Shown: positions 10,616 through 23,220, numbered from the stretch's first letter. The stretch is DNA of 64,000 nucleotides from Microvelia longipes (GCA_018340805.1 JACMZG010001914.1:20392657-20456656), one strand, 5' to 3'. Translations and numbers: made by a program. Notes: a model not told the origin generated them from the letters alone.

Positions 10616-11309
10616 TAGTCCAAGAGCCAAGCCTAAAAAATGTGACTCATTTTGTATTACTTCAAACAAAATTTTCTGACAACATACCTGTAATTATGAA
10701 GGAAAAGCATAGTCTGCCTATCCAGAGTGGAGTCTTTCATATGAAAGCGCTCTCTAAAAATATTAGAAAATCGCACAAATTCCAATGCTCTTGCAATAAA
10801 TGGTTGACACACCCTGTTGGTCGTGTGCAAAACATCAAGAGAACTTTTTTTAATGTTGATAAAATGTTTAAATTTTAGCTTTTTAAATTTTAAAGCTGAT
10901 AAAATTTCCTATAAAACGAGTTTTTTTTGCCAAAATCGGATAAATACAACTAAACATTTATTAGATGGACAAAAAGCCTATAGAAATTAAATTCTTTTTC
11001 AGTGTTTTTAAAAGAGCCATAACTTTTGTTGCAGTATTCCGATTTTGATGATTGTTTTATCGATCATTTTATCACCTTTAAAAAATGTTATATTAATGTT
11101 TTGCACACGACCTACAAGGAACCACTTATTTCAAGAAAACTGAAATGTATGCGATTTTATAAAATTTTGAGCATGCGCAATCATATAAAGGGCTCCACTC
11201 TAAATAGGCAGACTGTTTTTTCTTCATAATTTAAGGTATAATTTCAGCAATATTTGGTTTGAAGTAGTACAAAATGAGTCACATTTTCTCTGGTCCGGCT
11301 CTTGGACTA
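10616..11309. mobile_element. TAGTCCAAGAGCC-family inverted-repeat element, copy 1 (694 bp)
   Basis: It opens TAGTCCAAGAGCC and closes GGCTCTTGGACTA, with long inverted arms that include the AAAATGTGACTCATTTTGTA block, the GCAGACT...TCTGC block and the AACATGAAGAG-type block. Open frames inside (for example 10525-10878 and 11026-11229) are side effects of the repeat. Two relatives lie at 15970 and 51531. Confidence 0.85.
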
Positions 11310-11339
11310 ATATTAAAAGGTCGTTGTAATATAAATCAT

Positions 11340-11520
11340 AAAACATGTTGTTGTATAAACGTCTTCGGACATGTTTCGCTCGTCCTCAGTCTGTAAATAT
11401 ATTTTTCCAAGCGGTCACCCATCCAAGCACTGACCTCGCTCGATACCGCTTAACTTTTATGATCCAGATATACTTCCCATATAGAACCAAAGTTTAGTAT
11501 ACTTATTTATTACTTAAAGA
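11340..11520 (-). repeat. 5S rRNA-derived SINE-like element, partial
   Basis: The minus strand of 11465-11411 reads GGATCATAAAAGTTAAGCGG, then TCGAGCGAGGTCAGTGCTTG and GATGGGTGACCGCTTG. This is the clearest match to the 3' half of eukaryotic 5S rRNA in the window, including the internal promoter region (AAGTTAAGC and GGATGGGTGACCGC). Confidence 0.88.
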
Positions 11521-11664
11521 AAACACTTGTACCAAATTTCGACTCCGGATTCACCACCTAAAAGAACATCCGTATTTAGGAATTCGGTGTTTCGAATGTC
11601 TAGCGAATTTCCCAAGGAAAAATCGCTAATGGGGGGAGTCGGACCCGGGAGTGTGGCCAAATCT

Positions 11665-11883
11665 GAGCAGTTACTTAATTATAAAGCACTATTGGTAACT
11701 CGTTTTTTCTGTATTTTTCATCGCTAAACCCTTTAAAGTTAAGCGCTTTAAGTTAACTGATTCAACAAATGGTGTGCACTGCCAATTGTGGGAGGATAGT
11801 TTAGTGTAAACAATTGGATAAATATGCGCGTTTTCTTTCAAAAATACAGAAAAAATGAGTAACAAGTAGTAATTTAAACTGCT
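11665..11883. mobile_element. Degenerate relative of the 60.9 kb foldback element
   Basis: Inverted arms GAGCAGTTACTTAATT...CTGTATTTTTC and the reverse complement near 11836-11883 match the inner part of the arms at 60861-61554. The separate tip sequence GGACCACCGCGCCAGAA appears at 12190-12215. Confidence 0.65.
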
Positions 11884-11934
11884 CAACTTATAAAGCCTAA
11901 ACCTTAAACAAGAAATAAATTAATCGAAGAATCA

Positions 11935-12085
11935 GCTACCGTCAATACTTGCTGTTGGATATGAATCCCAAGCAATATATTGCTAATATTAATATATTGC
12001 TAATATCAATATATTGCCAATATATTGATAATATATTGGATATCTATCCCTGGACCGGTTTCGGCATAACGCCATCATCATATAA
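11935..12085 (-). mobile_element. Repeat with hammerhead-like core, Penelope-like terminus type
   Basis: The minus strand has TGATGA, the stem-loop GGCGTTATGCC, then GAAA and ACCGGTC, the catalytic-core order of a type I hammerhead with a very short stem III. It ends at GCTACCGTC-type sequence, as the copy at 56790-57007 does. The interior is a degenerate GCAATATATT repeat. The first C of CTGATGA is replaced by A and no stem I pairing is evident, so this copy is probably inactive. Confidence 0.5.
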
Positions 12086-12133
12086 GAAATAAATTGCATA
12101 ACGCCATTTTTATATAAGAAAAAAATTGCATAT

Positions 12134-12340
12134 GTGTGGAACAAGCGGTTAAGCATGAAAAACGCATTCGAAAGGAAATTCGCCTGGCATACGGACCACC
12201 GCGCCAGAAGTTTGGTCACATTAGATGGTCGAATCGACTTTGAATCGGTTTTATTCGGTTCAGCGCCCGGAAAAACACTAAAAAGGGAACACCCCTCTAA
12301 ATTTGTCGTTTACCAGCCGTAATTTTGGCTCCACCTATAT
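12134..12340. repeat. Foldback-tip sequence fused to a GTCGTATCGACTT-family repeat
   Basis: 12134-12216 matches the end of the 60.9 kb foldback arm (AAGGAAATTCGCC...GGACCACCGCGCCAGAA). 12220-12330 matches the repeat family also found at 18.3, 48.6 and 61.7 kb (ATCGACTT, TTCAGCGCCC, CGTAATTTTGG). Confidence 0.65.
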
Positions 12341-13119
12341 AAAAAGGATAGTCTCAAATAACTATAAACATTGCAATAACAAATAAAATTCGACGTGCAT
12401 CAACTAAATTTCATGTCGAAAACCAATTAAAATCATTTTTGTGCTAATTGAAAACAAATATAATTTAAATTCAAATCCGTCGAAGCCTGTTTGCCCGGTT
12501 TTCAATCAAGCAGTTAGACATTAAGAGAAGTAACAATTCTTGCAAAATCATAACAAATGTGTTGTAACATTTTTTGTATCAATTGATTATTCTTTATGTG
12601 TAAAGAAATTGTTTATCGATGAAAAAATACACTATAAATAATATTTTATCCTTTTTATTAATATTTTTAATTAAAATGTGTGAGAACTGACTAACTAAAG
12701 GCAGGGTAAGCAATTCCAAATTAAGTCAAAATCATGTTTCTAGTTTTGTCACATTGTCGCTCAAATATTGCAACAGAGTGATTAAAGTTTAAAACAGAAA
12801 GAGGCGAGGGAGGGATGCGTTATTCAATATGTATGGTATTTTACTTGATTTATAGAGTATATTGACTAAGTTTTGATTTAAGGAAATAAGTAAATTCATT
12901 AAATTTAATAATATTAAATCCATATTTAAGGATGGGATTGATTAAACGGGTACATTGGTTAATGAACTGGATACATTTCGTAGGTTCAAAGTTAACCACT
13001 AGCCAGAACTACGTCTGGTTCTTAAACGTTAAGTATAGATAAACGTTAAGTTAAGATAGTAGATTTAGACATACTTTAAACCTAAAAAACGGCTACGCTT
13101 CTTGGGCCTAAAAGGCTCA

Positions 13120-13600
13120 ATTAGCGTATCAATCAAAGCCTAAGGCTTTGATTAACTTAGGATGGTCTGATTGACCTAAAACCGGTCCCAAAGATTTTAG
13201 AACACCGCCATTTAAAGACTACTTCTAGGTTCTTCTTTTACGGGCCTGCTTAGCACGGCTAAAAAAAATTATTTGAGTATAATCTTTAGGTTGAAAATAA
13301 ATATAATCACGATTTTTTTAAAAATAAAAATTCTGTTTGAGTCACTTAGCATGATCCGATTGAGCTGAAACCAGTCGCAATCGTTTCAGAATGACTTCGA
13401 CCATATAAAGATTACATCGAGGTTCTTCCGCTTCTCGGCGTGGTTCAGTAGTAGCCATTTTTATCCTGTCTCTCTGGGACAGTAAGCTTACCAGGACGGA
13501 ACAAGAGGTAGAGGCTCATCTTCTATACTGTATCCCCACCCTCTAACTCTACTGAACCTAAAATATATCGTACACGTCTTTGATCTAGACGTATACATAC
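13120..13600. repeat. Dispersed repeat with an internal duplication, copy 1
   Basis: Two related segments about 215 bp apart carry AAACC(G/A)GTC, AAAGA(T/C)TAC and AGGTTCTTC. The right part (TTTTATCCTGTCTCTC to CGTACACGTCTTTGATC) matches 27810-28020. Confidence 0.65.
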
Positions 13601-13605
13601 ATACA

Positions 13606-13619
13606 AATTATATATATAC

Positions 13620-13692
<73 letters not shown>
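13606..13692. repeat. (TA)n microsatellite
   Basis: A TA tract of about 85 bp. The recurrent CGTCATTCGAACAACCTC and GAAAATTCGCTAAAA block lies to its right (13775-13815). Confidence 0.92.
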
Positions 13693-13694
<2 letters not shown>

Positions 13695-13819
13695 TTTTTT
13701 GGACATTTTTTTATTATTAGGAAGGCAATAGGAACCGATCCCCCTCACTCCTACTCTCAATTTCCGTCATTCGAACAACCTCTTAAGGGTCATTTTTATA
13801 ATGAAAATTCGCTAAAAAT

Positions 13820-15960
13820 AACAAAATAGACAACTGAAAAAAATGAAATTAAAAAGAAGTGCCTTCGGCCCTAGCCCCGCAACATGAGGTGGACTCTGTG
13901 ATTCTCCTATGTGGCATGTGGTCACTAGCAATTAATTTTTAAAAAAAGTTTTATTACGTAACTCTTGGAACAAATGTATATTTAATAATAAAAGGTTAGT
14001 GACTACAGAATTTTCTTAGAATCGGTCTATAAAATTTCTGGTGCGGAGGCGCCAATTAGCGAATAGACAAGAAAGAACACAAATATTATTTTAGAATTTA
14101 CAAAAAAAATAATGATAAGATAAATTAAAGAAAAACTCATTAAAAAGGTATGAAGATAACATAAAATAGTATGTATATTTACAAATGTAAAGATATAAGT
14201 AAAAAAAAATTAAGTAGCAAACAAATATTTGTAAGATGTAAAAAAAACACAAGAACAAGAAAAACTAAAATTACCATCATAAACATTCGGAATAAAAATT
14301 TAATCTTGAAATATCAAATAATTTTCTAAAAACAAGCTTATAGTTAAAGAGTTGATACCTAATGCAAGGTATAGTGACTGAGTTAACCATGTGAATGTGG
14401 TATTATAAGCTATGAGCTTTTACAATATTCAAAGAAGTAATGAGATATTTATGACTAAAACTAGAATTCAGAAGGCAGTTATGCAGTGAAGTAAAATGTC
14501 ATGTTCAAAAAAAACTTATTACCTTATATTTCATTAGATAATTGAAATATCTCTACTGGTAGATCTTTATTTAGTTTTATATGAATAAGTTTAAAAATTA
14601 AAAAGATAAAGACTAGCTCTTTCTTAAGATGACCAGCTTTTTCTAAGCTGGTTTTATATATCTATATTGTTTAAATCTTTACAAATATCAATTATTTAAT
14701 TGTAATTCTGATTAAAGTAAAACACAATAGGTTGTTTTACTGTCTATCAGGTAACAATCCAGACAACTTAAGCAAAATAACTCCATATTACATACATAGA
14801 GATATATTACTAGAGGGGCCCTATTGGTTGAATTTTGAAACATCGAAAAAGTAACCTGACCCCATTCGATTATCAATATAAACAAATAGACAGAACAAAA
14901 ATACAGTGACTTATATAGTAGAACGTTTAAAATACAAATCAAAACTCAAACAATGTGCGAAAAAATTTAAAAAAAAAATTGATTTATTATAACCATATCT
15001 TACTGTTGGAAAAGGTTATAATGAGGTTACACAGAGCCCGAGAGCCCCAAGAAGATGTTTCAGGCCTCTTATTGTATTGAGATAGGGTATGCCCCCTCTA
15101 GTATAAATATCTATGATTACATACATGAAAATTATTTGTAACTTATTTTTTTTGTAACATGTTTTATAATGTTTTTGTATTATAATTTTTAATAATCTAA
15201 AAATGTTCCGTAGAATACTTGAATCTCTCACAGTGAACACTAGGGGTCCACGGACCAACGGTTAAAAACAACTCCGTCTAGTTCATAGTATAGCAGGTAA
15301 AGAGCAAATTGTGAGGTAACAGAAACATGCCAGACTTAAAGAAAAATATTATAAATTTAACAATACTGTTTTCATTTTACTATAGTACATATTTTTTGCT
15401 AAACTTAAACTTTTTTAAGCAATATCTTTTTTACACAAATATATGTCATCCTCTACTTAAGCGAAAAGCTATTTTGGAATACAGCCAAATACAAAAGAAT
15501 TTACAGCATACTGCAATAAATGTATCAACTACTGTAGAGTTTTAACTATAAAATTCAACACAAAAAATAAACCCCAAGAATTAACATAATAATCTAATTT
15601 AAAGTAATAAACTCACAGAAAAATAAATAAAGTTTAACTAGAATATAAACAAAGATTTAACTAGGATAAAATCCAACTCGTTTAAAACGTTTATTGAGTT
15701 ATAAACAAAATGCCGCCGAGTATAGAAAGCTGTAAAATTTTAAAATTGGATCGAAGTAATAAAAGTGTTAAAAGTTCTTTGCAGTAATAAACGCCTCATG
15801 TAATAAATATATCTGGAATCCTAATATTATTAGTTATAATAATCACTATACACTATTATTTTTATTTTAGTTATTACTAAACAATAATTTTAGAATATAC
15901 AATAATAAAAAGAAATACAGAATATAAAATGTTTCAATTAAAAAAATTCTAAATTTTTGG
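13820..15960. other. AT-rich intronic stretch, no feature recognised
   Basis: A/T-rich sequence with a small hairpin at 14632-14652 (ACCAGCTT...AAGCTGGT). The short frames at 14712-15545 lack coding character. Confidence 0.6.
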
Positions 15961-15969
15961 ACTAATGGT

Positions 15970-16657
15970 TAGGTCCAAGAACCAAGCCTAAAAAATCTGA
16001 CTCATATCGTACTACTTCTAACCAAATTTTTCTGAAAATATACCTGTAATTATGAAGGAAAAGCAAAGTCTGCTTATCCAGAGTAGAGCCCTTCATATGA
16101 ATGCGTTCGCTCAAAATGTTAAAAATTTAACAAATTCCACTCCCTGTGGGCCGTGTGCAAAACATGAAGAGAACTTTCTTTAAAGCTGATAAAATGTCCT
16201 ATAAAATGAATGTTTTATCGTCAAAATCGGATAAATACAACAAAAGTTATGAAATTTGTTAAATGGCCAAAAAGAAGCACAAAAAGTCGATAATTTTCCA
16301 AAGAAATTCGCTGACTTAGCATAAATTAACAATTTTTTCAATGTTTTTGAAAGAGCCACAACTTTGGCTGCAGTCATCCGATTTGGACGAAAACCCTCGT
16401 TTTATAAAACATTTTATCACCTTTTAAAAAATGTTCTCTTCATGTTTTGCACACAACCCACAGGGAACCACGTATTTCAAGAAAACTGAAATTTTTGCGA
16501 TTTTCTAAAATTTTGAGCAAGCGCAATGATATGAAGGGCTCTACTTGAGATAGGCAGACTATGTGTTTTCTTCATAATTGATGGTATATTTTTGGAAATA
16601 TTTAGTTTTAAGTAGTAAAAAGTGAGTCACATTTTTTCAGGTCCGGCTCTTGGACTA
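15970..16657. mobile_element. TAGTCCAAGAGCC-family inverted-repeat element, copy 2
   Basis: It opens TTAGGTCCAAGAACC and closes GGTCCGGCTCTTGGACTA, with long inverted arms alignable to the 10616 copy. No coding capacity. Confidence 0.85.
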
Positions 16658-16724
16658 TTCCTTATCAGTGGTCCGTGGAACTTTTATAGATGTTTTTAAA
16701 ATTTGATGATAATTATATTTTGAG

Positions 16725-16815
16725 GTCGAGCGAAGCGTGTACGAAGTAGTGAAGTTGAGCGTAGCGAATATGATACGGCGTGAAAAAGTTCTCAAACCCG
16801 ATTTTTATAGACACA
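16725..16815 (+). repeat. 5S-SINE family, 3' fragment
   Basis: GAGGTCGAGCGAAGCG, GTGAAGTTGAGCGTAGCGAA and AAACCCGATTTTTAT match the distal, non-5S part of the family on the plus strand. Confidence 0.65.
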
Positions 16816-18234
16816 TTTGAAACAGAATAAAACATCGGAAACAATGCTGTTTAATCTCTAATTTAAAGGTAAGCTTATAAATAGTAGTTATAGAAGTGTT
16901 TATGGAAATTTAATTTCCTCCCTTAAAGCCAAGTGTTGACGGACTTCAAGTGAACTACCTCTAAGATAAAAAAATAATAATAATTTTGTCCAATTATTAT
17001 TAATTATTCTTTTTACGCATCAAACCCCTAAAAACATCCTAAAAAAGAGGAAGTACTTTTCGAACAGCCTTCTCTCTCCCTCCCCTCCAGTTATTCTTAT
17101 ATCCCATTTATATGTTCGCTGTACAGAGATAACAAGCCCTTATAATGTCTTATAATGTGCAACGTTATCATTAATAGTATATTTAGTCAAATTACGTACA
17201 AAATCAAGGTTTTCATGACATATTTAGGTGCCTTTCTTGAAGTTAATACTGTTCTCTATCAATCAGAGTACTTATGGAACTAAAAGCCCGTAGAAAAGCT
17301 AGAAAATCTGGAAATATATTTAGTTTTACTTAATTTTTTACAAGTTTTTGAACAAAAATTACTATTTTATAGGTATACAAGTAAATTGAGCATTGATAAT
17401 GAAAATTAACATTTCTTTTGAAAATGTACTATAAAAATAAACTAGTCCCCAAAATGTAAATTTAAGAAGAAAGGAGATATAAAGAGACAAATATAATGAA
17501 GATCATGCTCAATGTTATAATAAATAACATCAATTCAAATAAAAATTATAAATAATTGAACCTGCCAGATATAAATAAAAGAAACTAATGTTTAAAATAA
17601 CAAATAATACAGTTGAATAGAAACTAATGCAATTCAATATGTATTGTACATAAATAGAAGCACCTAAATGGTACCTATACTCTGAATAAATAAATTACTG
17701 AGTAAAATGGTTTAAAATACTTTAAGTACAACGTACATTGTGACTTAAAAAAAACAAACGACGTCTCATCGGACTCCTCTAAAATATTTTAGAAGTTTAC
17801 TATAAGTAATATGTGCTAAACAGGTAACAGGTCTTTAAGAAGCTTATATGTCTTAAAAAGGTATAAGTAAGTTCAAGTATAAGTCATAAAGGTAAGTTTT
17901 TACAAGAAGTCAGAAAATAATAGCCATGTTAGCAGTTTATAAAAGCATGTTTATTTGATAATTAGAGATTTATTAAAAAGAAGTCTCATGAAATTTTCAA
18001 TAGGTGATAGAGATTCCTACATCATTAAAGTTTAAAGAACTTAAAAGTGCATTTATCTTTTAACACCAAATACTGAAATGAAATAAAGAAATAAATTAGG
18101 AAAGTATAGACAAAATATAGATCATAAAAGTTCCAATAAAATATTATGGTCATACAAGTTAACAATAATCTCCAAGGAAGAAAGAGGGAGGATGGCCCTC
18201 CAGGGATATCAGAATATTTTGTTATTTATGGTCA

Positions 18235-18560
18235 CACTAGTTAACTATAATCTTCAAGCAAGAAGGGGTATGGTCATCGAGGGATTTCGACATTTTGATC
18301 ACTTTCAGTGGTCGTATTGACTTCAGAGCGATTTCATTCGATTCAGCGCCCAAAAAACATTAAAAATACACCCTCGAAATTATTATTTCACCGACTGTAA
18401 TTTTGATTTCCGGTAATTTACCATGGTTTTTCCGACTTCATGGTTACTTAGAGAGATCTTTTCGACTTAATTAAACGAACCGGTTTAATTTAATTTAGCG
18501 CCCCAAAAAACAAAAAAGGACCTTATTTGCGGCAAAAATTGATATAGTTTTTACATCTAG
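18235..18560. repeat. GTCGTATCGACTT-family repeat
   Basis: GTGGTCGTATTGACTTC, TTCATTCGATTCAGCGCCC and CGACTGTAATTTTG, then a second unit ending TTGCGGCAAAAATT. It matches 61.8-62.1 kb. Confidence 0.68.
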
Positions 18561-18589
18561 TTATCCTTATTTTTTTATACCATGTACTG

Positions 18590-18690
18590 ATACTTGGTTT
18601 TTGACATATTGTGTGTACTATGTTTTAGTTTTGTCACGAATTATGGCTACATTATAGTCGCCAAAACGACTAAGTGATAAGTTTATTTAT
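18590..18690 (+). repeat. Repeat with GGCTACATTATAGTCGCC motif, copy 1
   Basis: Shares about 100 bp with 52200-52320, including TACTATGTTTTAGTTTTG and ATGGCTACATTATAGTCGCC followed by (G/A)AAACG. The arrangement is hammerhead-like, but the CTGANGA box is altered. Confidence 0.6.
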
Positions 18691-18721
18691 TACAGACCAA
18701 TTTATATAATAATATAATATA

Positions 18722-18952
18722 ATGCCCGTTTAGAGCCTTGCGGCTCATCGGGGATAACCCCTGCGGGAACCACCTCGGGTGGTAGTAGCAACCGTTACGC
18801 TCAAAGTGTATTCTAAAGCTGGCGATAATTTATCTAAACAATAATCTTCTATAAACTGAGAGCGTAACCTGGGATGCGAACCCCAGACCTCCGTGAGTGT
18901 CAAAGGTCAGTGTAAAGACTAACGCCTTAACGACCTCGGCCACAGAGGCGGC
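18722..18952 (-). mobile_element. tRNA-derived SINE, full copy
   Basis: On the minus strand the head (18951-18868) is tRNA-Leu/Ser-like. It has an A box TGGCCGAGGTCG at 18942-18931, a long variable-arm-like region and a B box GGTTCGCATCC at 18882-18872. The body that follows ends GGGGTTATCCCCGATGAG and AGCCGCAAGGCTCTAAACGG near 18722. The acceptor stem does not pair properly and there is no CCA-proximal end, so this is not a working tRNA gene. A diverged second copy lies at 31062. Confidence 0.82.
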
Positions 18953-19168
18953 AGACCAATTTAGAGGTACTTAAATTTATGATGTTGGGCGCGAAGTTAA
19001 GCGGTTCGTGATTTTTTAAATTATTTTAAAAAAATTGACAAGATTCCACATGTCATTTTTTTAAAGTTATAAAAATAGAAGCTTACCTCATGAAATTAAG
19101 CTACCGGTTAGTTAGCGGAAACTTATATTACAATGCATAAAAACGGAAACAACTGGGGCTCGATCCAA

Positions 19169-19243
19169 AAACCTTTGGTATACCAAAGGTTTCTGTATAC
19201 CTGCAGTTCTCTGTCTTAACTATAGTTAAGACAGAGAACTGCA
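19169..19243. repeat. Two adjacent perfect palindromes (24 and 42 bp)
   Basis: 19169-19192 is a perfect palindrome centred on GGTATACC. 19202-19243 is a perfect 42-bp palindrome centred on AACTATAGTT. Only 9 bases separate them. Confidence 0.92.
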
Positions 19244-19249
19244 ATGAAC

Positions 19250-22095
19250 TCACAAGTATCTTAAAGATTAATCTGACTATAATTTTATTTTTTCAGACAT
19301 TATTTATTCACTAATTGACAGGATTCATATCACCCCAGATTTTATCTGATTAATTCCCAAAGTTTATTCACTCCGGCTTTAAAGAACGATTAATCATAAG
19401 ATTTTCTTGGCTAAGGCCCCAATATCGAGTCTACCGCTAAAATACACCCACTTAGAGTACAATTAGTTCTGCTTTAATTCAATATTAAGTTATCAATTAT
19501 ATAAAAAATAACGTCTCTTTTAATTTAAGACCTCATTTATAAAGAAAGGCACCTAATGATCATAATAAATTTATTTTAGTATTTATGATATATTACTAAT
19601 CTAACACTACATAATGTCTCCAAGTGATTATAATAAATATTATTTTATTTGTTGCATGTTAAATGCAAGGTAAATCAAGAAGAAATAACAAAATTGCTCA
19701 GGAAACCATGTGTTTGTATTCAAAAAAATTATGTTCTTATATTAACAAAAATTTATTTTTACTGTTATAATACAGCATTGTAATACAAGTTATCCAATAC
19801 AACTTTATTATTGTAATACAACTAATTGTTTTTTTTTTTTTTTTTTAGAAGGATGTTTATATTAATTTATATTTACAAGTCCCACATAGACCTAATATTA
19901 GGTGCTCTGAGTCTGAAAATATTAGCTATATATATTACAGAGAGGAGATATTAACATAAAGTATCAATGGATTTCTTAATAAAATAAACCATATAATACC
20001 ATTATACTATAAAATACCATATAAGAATAAAAGTTATAGTACTCCGCTTAGTCAGTTAAAAAAAGTCAAAAATCTGCTAAAGCTGCCAGTGTATATTATA
20101 CTATACGCAACCAAGGACTGGTTTTGAGGCCCTGTAGCGTAAAAACGGCTTTAGGTAATATCTTTAAAGGACGTGTCTTGTAGACCAAAAATAAAACTAA
20201 TCATTCAAATCAGCCAAGGAGAAGTGGAGAAAAACAGGTTTCAAAATGACATTTTTGACGACTTCTTCCTCACTTCTTCCTGCACTTTTTGTTGACGCAT
20301 CTAGGGCCTAAACTACGAAATGAATTTTGACGTATGAATAATTTTTGGATTTGTCTTATGTCCGTGTGCATTCCTACCCAATAAAATCTCAAATTCGACT
20401 TTTCTACGCTGAACACGGAGCGAACAGCAATGAACTTTACAAAAAGTCATCCAACCTTAGCAACTTCACTTTGAAACACCAATGACCTTCTCCAACCAAA
20501 ACGGACATGACGAGACAGAAAAGTTGATTTCCCAACTTTTTGGACCAAAATACCATACAAGATATCATATAACGGTATATGATTTTATTTCCATTTATAA
20601 TTAGTTACAACTAGTTTAGTATTTCAGTTTATAATTCAGAGTAATTGCGTTTTTATCCATAATGTCCAACATCTTCCTAGACGCGCCCCTCTAACAGTAG
20701 CAGTGAAACGTCGGGGTGGTATCCTGACACAGTCATAACGGTAGGACCTAAAGTTTTGAGATAAAAACTGCAGATACCCCAGTTTGTTATCATTACTCAA
20801 GTTAACTTCAACTTTCAAGGTGCATCAGGCATTCATCTAATTGACAAATAGACGATATTCTTTCATTAACATAGATATTTTTACGTATTTTTAGTGGAAT
20901 TGCGACATAAATCAGACTAATTCTTTTAGTTTCGGAATATAAAACCAAACTAATATCCCTTTGTGTTCAAGATCTATATTCTTCTAACTCTACTTTTTAG
21001 ATACATTAAATTTTCAAAATTCAGGTTTATTTACCTTCCTAATAGTCCTATTGTATGCTGAAGACTTTTTTTTCCTATAAAATCTTATTTATACGTTACT
21101 GTTGACAATGAGAAGGGAGTGGCTAAGGGGAAGAAGTTTCTTTTAGTTTGGCTTGAGTTGTCGAGTCTCCGCTCAAGAACAATGCTACCTAGTTTACCCA
21201 GTTACTCCTTCAATTATATCGTATCTAAAATCTACTAGTCGTAAATCTCTGTCGCCTTCTTCACCTATGAATCGCCGCTCCCTTTTTCTCCACCTATTAA
21301 AGGTTTTTACTGATTTTTTTGAAATTTTTTTCCAGTGATTGACATTAGACGAAATATATTTTAAAAACCATAAAGAACTATTTCTAATGATATCTGTCAT
21401 AAAAAGGGCAACGGATTGATTAAATAATATATTACGGGAACATAATATCACGAAGTTGATATTTACTAATAGTAATTTATTTCTAAACAATATACTTTAC
21501 ACTTTATATGTAACCTTAACAGACAAATCCTCAAGAAGGACACGTGGCAAGTTAAAATTAACAGGAATATTGAATAAGTAGATATTGTTGGACTAGATTA
21601 TTTTTTAATAGAGCAACAAATTATTGAAAATACTTCTTTAATAAAATGATGAATTCAATGAAAACTTTCGCAATGGTGTCACCAGGTATTGTCAATATTA
21701 TCTGTTAGAGAATAATATTAGAAGGATATTATATTGAAAAATGTACACTTATATAAATAAAGTCTCTTTCATAATCAGGGACCTCTGGAACGGATTTATG
21801 AAGTTACAGCCATTAACTCACATCGAGTTAACAACGTTTGGTATAGATGACTCACAGTGAGACAAAGTTTGGCACAAAAATCAAGCGCATGGACATAATA
21901 AAAACTGTTGTTTAGAAAATGAGTCTGACGCCATTAATCATGACTTCATTGATCCTCAAAAATCGGGAGAGGGCAAATTATTTTTGGACTTCAGTGTTAA
22001 GTACATGTAGGTTTTCGGTCAATAATAATTTCAGTTCGATGAAACCAAATGTATACTATTACGTAATAAATAAGTACTCTAAGTTTTGTTCCAAT
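19250..22095. other. AT-rich intronic stretch, no gene recognised
   Basis: No exon or clear element. The 21-nt block AGGGACCTCTGGAACGGATT near 21778 recurs near 62360, so a small diverged repeat is present. Confidence 0.55.
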
Positions 22096-22103
22096 ACGCA
22101 AGT

Positions 22104-22268
22104 TTAGGTATGATTTTTGTTGGATAATAAAAGTTAAGCGGCATTAATCGTGGTCAGTGCTTGGATGTGTGACCGCTAAAAATGAAACGAATGTAATTAC
22201 TACCTAAGGTCGAGTGATGCGAGTCTGAAGTAGGGAGGATGAGCGTAGCGAATCAAATGTGTTGAGTG
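22104..22268 (+). repeat. 5S rRNA-derived SINE-like element
   Basis: The plus strand at 22120-22177 reads GTTGGATAATAAAAGTTAAG, then GGTCAGTGCTTGGATGTGTG and ACCGC, matching 5S rRNA. GAGTCTGAAGTAGGGAGGAT and GAGCGTAGCGAATC follow. Confidence 0.85.
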
Positions 22269-22884
22269 TAACTGAGAGTTAAAAATCAGTGGTAACAGGT
22301 CCATCGTGTGTAATCATAATTCTGAGTATATAGTCAGTATAGTAGAGTAGTATAGTCTCTTTTACTGTAAAAACAGTTTTTTATGCTGTTTTTCTGTAAA
22401 AAAAGTAGAGTCTGTTTTTACAAAAACATTATTTGGAATTATAACTTTGTTATTTATTAGAAAGATTTTAATTTTATTTTACACTTTATTACACACTGGT
22501 ACAGTGCAACACACACTGGTAACAGCAGCGCTGTCGGCCTCAAATAAAAATGTAATTTTGTATACCACCATGACACAGGTTCAATTTTACCCGTCGTAGA
22601 AGTAACATTATTCATAACATAATTCAAGATTGCAATCAGCTTAAAAGTTTGATAATGCACTGAAACATTCATTACAACTATAATAAGACCTTTGTAAATA
22701 GATGTAATTATTTTTAATAGTTATTTCTTGAACAATTATCTTTAATGGTTGATTATCTAATCCTATCCATTATAAATTCTGATAATTAATTCAGCTTGTA
22801 ATACATTTGTCGTATCGATCGATTCATTAAACAACACGTTAACATATTAATACTTTAACTATTAAACGTTGCGTTAAATTGCCA

Positions 22885-23057
22885 TAAAACTAGGCGTAGC
22901 CAGGGAGTAACCAGGAGGCCTCGCTCCAGGAAAAAGTGTTGCCCCATCTGACAAAGTAGTTTTTAGCGATAATTCCTTAAAGGTGAGTGACACATCGCCC
23001 TCTGTGATTATTTTAGTCTCCCTCCGTAAAAGTTCTGTCTGGCTACGGGCCTCCAAA
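22885..23057. mobile_element. Possible small inverted-repeat element
   Basis: The edges AGGCGTAGCCAGG and CTGGCTACGGGCCT are imperfect inverted repeats around about 165 bp of GC-richer sequence. No clear target duplication. Confidence 0.35.
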
Positions 23058-23220
23058 AACTGGGTTCACAGACCATTAAAAATATATTACTAGATGTTTG
23101 AGAGTGCCGAAAAGCGTATTTAGGCGATAATGGCAAACCTAAATGTGTGTTTCAGTAAAAGCTTTGGATAACATTGTCCGCAAGTGATAATTCAAATCGA
23201 TGTGCCATTACTCCTTCATA

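Noticed and set aside
11411..11465. Possible 5S rRNA gene or pseudogene
   Set aside because: Only the 3' half is present and the flanks are the same in all copies, so it is part of a dispersed element.
18868..18951. Possible tRNA-Leu/Ser gene on the minus strand
   Set aside because: A and B boxes are present, but the acceptor ends do not pair and the sequence continues into a SINE body with a second copy elsewhere.
22874..23056. 60-codon minus-strand frame with GC-richer composition
   Set aside because: It spans a small inverted-repeat-like element with GTAGCCAG ends; no splice sites or homology.
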